Source: Entomospira culicis (GTDB lineage Bacteria > Spirochaetota > Spirochaetia > WRBN01). Taken from it: 64,000 bases of DNA. The position numbers and the translations under genes are program-made. The notes under the pieces are model-generated. The model did not search any database. It was not told the DNA's origin and saw nothing but the letters and a program-made list of their open reading frames with translations. Positions 62,283 to 64,000 of the stretch are shown in pieces (position 1 is the stretch's first letter; every line of letters begins with the position of its first letter). The stretch covers positions 865,967 through 929,966 of the forward strand of contig NZ_CP118181.1 of the NCBI RefSeq assembly GCF_028748145.1, given 5' to 3'.

Positions 62283-62639
62283 GTGCAAACCATTGGGCAA
62301 CGCGTACGCCTTGCGCGAAAACACTTTGGCTGGACACAACACCAAGCTGCCGAGCATCTTGGGGTAAAGCAAAATATGCTCTCTCGTTACGAGCGTGAAG
62401 AGCATCATATTCCCGACCCTATCAAGGTGAAATTACACGCACTAGGCATCAATCTTACTTGGCTTCTCACCGGAGAAGGCGAGATGTTACTCCCACCGCC
62501 AGCACACACACCATTGCAAGACGTTCAACAGATCCGACGCGAGCTACTCTCCCTACAGCTTACACTAGAAAAGACACAAGCCGATCAACAGGCCATGCAA
62601 ATTATGCTTCAACGTATGAAAAATATTATCTTTAAATAG
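62283..62639 (+). CDS. XRE-family (Cro/CI-like) DNA-binding protein
   Basis: GTG start. The N-terminal helix-turn-helix is GQRVRLARKHFGWTQHQAAEHLGVKQNMLSRYEREE (split here for description: HTH residues about 5-40). GINLTWLLTGEGEML closes the domain as in phage-repressor-like proteins, and residues 75-118 form a helical, probably dimerising tail (RRELLSLQLTLEKTQADQQ). No peptidase or other effector domain is present. It lies 15 bases after the beta-barrel gene. No other phage genes are nearby, so it is more likely a chromosomal regulator than a prophage remnant. Confidence 0.8.
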   Translation: MQTIGQRVRLARKHFGWTQHQAAEHLGVKQNMLSRYEREEHHIPDPIKVKLHALGINLTWLLTGEGEMLLPPPAHTPLQDVQQIRRELLSLQLTLEKTQADQQAMQIMLQRMKNIIFK

Positions 62640-62644
62640 ATAAA

Positions 62645-62965
62645 TTACTCTCTAAATTTCGATAAAGAGAGCAACGGGTAGCCCTCTTTAATCTCCCAAG
62701 CATGTTGATAACAGTGGTAATTCTTCAAAGAATGGCAAGTGCGACACAATGGCATCAGAAAGGATGATCCAGCGCAAAGATTCTCCCCTCTATGGAGCAT
62801 TTTTGCCTGCACCACGCCAGAGGCTCTACGCTGACAGCCACGAATTGCACACTTAATTGCCGCCCCATTATAGAGATCCATTAATATAGTCATGCTAGAG
62901 ATAGGCACGATACTATCACTTACGTAGGTGATAGCATCGCCAATTTCTGTCCGTTCTATCATCAT
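62645..62965 (-). CDS. Small Cys-rich protein, HNH/treble-clef-like
   Basis: A 106-residue protein. A cysteine pair CAIRGC (about residues 38-43) and a later PLCRTCHSLK (about 72-81), with further Cys and His nearby, resemble the zinc-binding frame of HNH-type treble clefs. The region between lacks an obvious catalytic His-Asn pair, so nuclease activity is doubtful. Two ATGs in tandem follow GGAGG by three and six bases; 62962 is an equally possible start. It ends five bases from the convergent regulator gene. Function unknown. Confidence 0.6.
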   Translation of the reverse strand: MMIERTEIGDAITYVSDSIVPISSMTILMDLYNGAAIKCAIRGCQRRASGVVQAKMLHRGENLCAGSSFLMPLCRTCHSLKNYHCYQHAWEIKEGYPLLSLSKFRE

Positions 62966-62986
62966 GAACCTCCACTCCTCAACCCA

Positions 62987-63418
62987 CTATTTTAACAATG
63001 TGGTGAGCATCCAAATCTCTTTTTGCAAATCCTTAGAGATACCAAGAATAAGATCGGCGGTAACCTCATCTGCCTCTTGCTGCGCGTGTTCAAGAATTAC
63101 TTTATACTCATCCACCATCTGCTGAAGATCGGCAATCACTTGGCGCACCATCGTAGTTGCATCCTCGCCCCCAGTTGCCTCTTTTAGCGAGCTCTTTGCC
63201 AAACTCTCTTTTAGAGTAGAGATAGGCGAGCCACCTCGCATTAAGATGCGTTCTGCGATCTCGTCATAATAAGCGGTTATCGCGGTGTAGAGCTCCTCAA
63301 ATTTAGCATGAAGCTCAAAAAAAGTTGCGCCTTTTACGTACCAATGATAATGGTGAAGTTTAGTATAAAATAAATTAAGATTGGCTACTTGTTGATTGAG
63401 TAGATCGATGGTTGACAT
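62987..63418 (-). CDS. dps: Dps-family ferritin-like DNA/iron-binding protein
   Basis: Stores iron and detoxifies peroxide as a 12-subunit shell. The ferroxidase ligands His25 (HHYHWYVKG), His37 (FFELHAKFEELY), Asp52 and Glu56 (YYDEIAERIL) are in the family order. The 143 residues make a minimal Dps without a long basic tail, so DNA binding may be weak. AGGAGG lies before the ATG. A promoter with an internal inverted repeat stands upstream. Confidence 0.92.
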   Translation of the reverse strand: MSTIDLLNQQVANLNLFYTKLHHYHWYVKGATFFELHAKFEELYTAITAYYDEIAERILMRGGSPISTLKESLAKSSLKEATGGEDATTMVRQVIADLQQMVDEYKVILEHAQQEADEVTADLILGISKDLQKEIWMLTTLLK

Positions 63419-63451
63419 GAAATATCCTCCTGAGATTTTTATTGCTTACAC

Positions 63452-63484
63452 TATCATAATACAATGAGCTATGATAAAAGGCAA
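63452..63484 (-). promoter_or_regulatory. dps promoter with an inverted-repeat operator candidate
   Basis: On the minus strand: TTGCCT (63479-63484), 17 bases, TATTAT (63456-63461). TATCATA (63452-63458) and TATGATA (63470-63476) are exact complements 11 bases apart and cover the -10 box and spacer, a position for a repressor such as a PerR- or Fur-like protein; the sequence is not a canonical PerR box. Confidence 0.6.
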
Positions 63485-63772
63485 GCGAAAATTCTTATAT
63501 CATGAAAATTATCTTTTTTGCATGATAAGCCTTGACATTTTATGATTTCTGTGTGATTCTATAGATAGAAATATCAACGATAACATAGTTGTCTGTTCCA
63601 TCACATAAGAGAGCAAAAATCAAGCCGTTATCGGCATCTGTGTTCGCCTAAAAACCTAGTTCTCGTTCCGTAATCGTCTCCATTCACCCTTGGGGAAGAG
63701 CATTTTTGTAACAACATAAAATCATTAAACATTAATCTACTCAATCACATTTTTTTAGAAAGGAGTATATTT
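63485..63772. other. Gene-free intergenic region, probable long leader
   Basis: About 290 bases without a plausible gene. A TTGACA at 63532-63537 could be the -35 box of the lipoprotein gene; the -10 region (GATTCT at 17 bases or TTCTAT at 19) is weak. If used, the leader is about 200 bases. It contains a long-range pair CGATAAC (63578-63584)/GTTATCG (63627-63633) and an alternative local hairpin GCCG-TTAT-CGGC. No known riboswitch was recognised. Confidence 0.4.
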
Positions 63773-64000
63773 ATGTCTAAATTAAACCTTTTTTTGATGG
63801 TGAGTTGCCTATGCGCCGTTATGATGAATGGATGCAAACCTCACACGAAGAACCCCATCCCGCCAGAACTGCCACCGGCACAGACTCAGCCAGAAGAAAC
63901 CCCGCCGACGCGATCCACTCCACCAGAGAGCCTTACGCCAACGAATCCTGAGGAGAGTGAGGAAACGAGTACCGACGCAGCTACCCAATCCACCACCGAC
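63773..64000 (+). CDS. Pro/Thr/Glu-rich lipoprotein, truncated by the window edge
   Basis: The frame is open from ATG 63773 (AAAGGAG upstream) to the last base, 76 codons. The leader MSKLNLFLMVSCLCAVMMNGC is a lipoprotein signal with the lipobox cysteine at residue 21. The visible mature part is a low-complexity linker rich in Pro, Thr, Glu and Ser (PPELPPAQTQPEETPPTRS), typical of a flexible stalk that presents a domain away from the membrane. The folded part lies beyond the window, so function cannot be judged. Confidence 0.75.
   Translation, partial: MSKLNLFLMVSCLCAVMMNGCKPHTKNPIPPELPPAQTQPEETPPTRSTPPESLTPTNPEESEETSTDAATQSTTD

Noticed and set aside
62283..63418. Prophage remnant (CI-like regulator beside an HNH-like protein)
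   Set aside because: No integrase, structural, lysis or attachment sequences are nearby. Both flanking genes are ordinary chromosomal ones.

Overview
The window looks like chromosome from a diderm, fermentative anaerobe of moderately low GC, most likely a host-associated spirochaete (Treponema/Entomospira-like). That placement is an inference from gene content: Sec signal peptides and lipoboxes, outer-membrane beta-barrel candidates, an oadGAB sodium pump, an [FeFe] hydrogenase next to phosphate acetyltransferase, several PTS sugar systems, and tRNAs without encoded CCA. No rRNA, CRISPR array, insertion sequence or prophage was seen. Promoters are unusually regular: most have a TTGnnn box, exactly 17 bp, then a TATAAT-like box, which helped fix starts and operons.

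Region by region. 1-8.5 kb: a membrane protein, a long-chain acyl-CoA ligase, the sbcDC nuclease pair and a thiolase. 8.6-16.7 kb: a small secreted protein, a Bax-inhibitor-1 protein, the Na+-pumping decarboxylase oadGAB, then an operon of a NuoF fragment, an [FeFe] hydrogenase and pta. Together these turn pyruvate/oxaloacetate and acetyl-CoA into acetate, ATP, H2 and a sodium gradient. 16.7-21.3 kb (minus): tig-clpP-clpX-mutY preceded by two identical tRNA-Leu genes. 21.5-24.9 kb: an alpha-carbonic anhydrase and an unusual three-gene operon (Ser/Arg-rich protein, membrane-anchored beta protein, duplicated NTF2-like domain) behind tRNA-Ala. 25-33 kb: Xaa-Pro aminopeptidase, an SDR, a secreted protein, enolase and two tandem GT80-sialyltransferase-like envelope proteins.

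33-51 kb is a sugar-uptake region: an antiporter, a VOC protein, then a minus-strand chain PTS IIA-nagB-BglG regulator-(IIB-IIC)x2-SIS-mtlA-mtlD. It is followed by a divergent BglG-type regulator and an rpiR-GH4-PTS alpha-glucoside locus. The separate IIA probably serves several of the IIA-less permeases.

51-64 kb: a membrane acyltransferase, a PQQ-type sugar dehydrogenase, a four-domain CoA-disulfide reductase/rhodanese/TusA/DsrE fusion, an arsR-acr3-arsC operon with two clear operator repeats, several envelope proteins including a paralogous beta-barrel pair, an XRE regulator, a small Cys-rich protein, Dps, and a lipoprotein running off the right edge.

Most interesting: the tandem GT80-like lipoprotein/membrane-anchored pair, the flavin-less NuoF fragment coupled to the hydrogenase, the Ser/Arg-rich operon with a duplicated NTF2-like partner, and two apparently leaderless promoters. 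All calls rest on reading the sequence and recalled family motifs; no database search was run.
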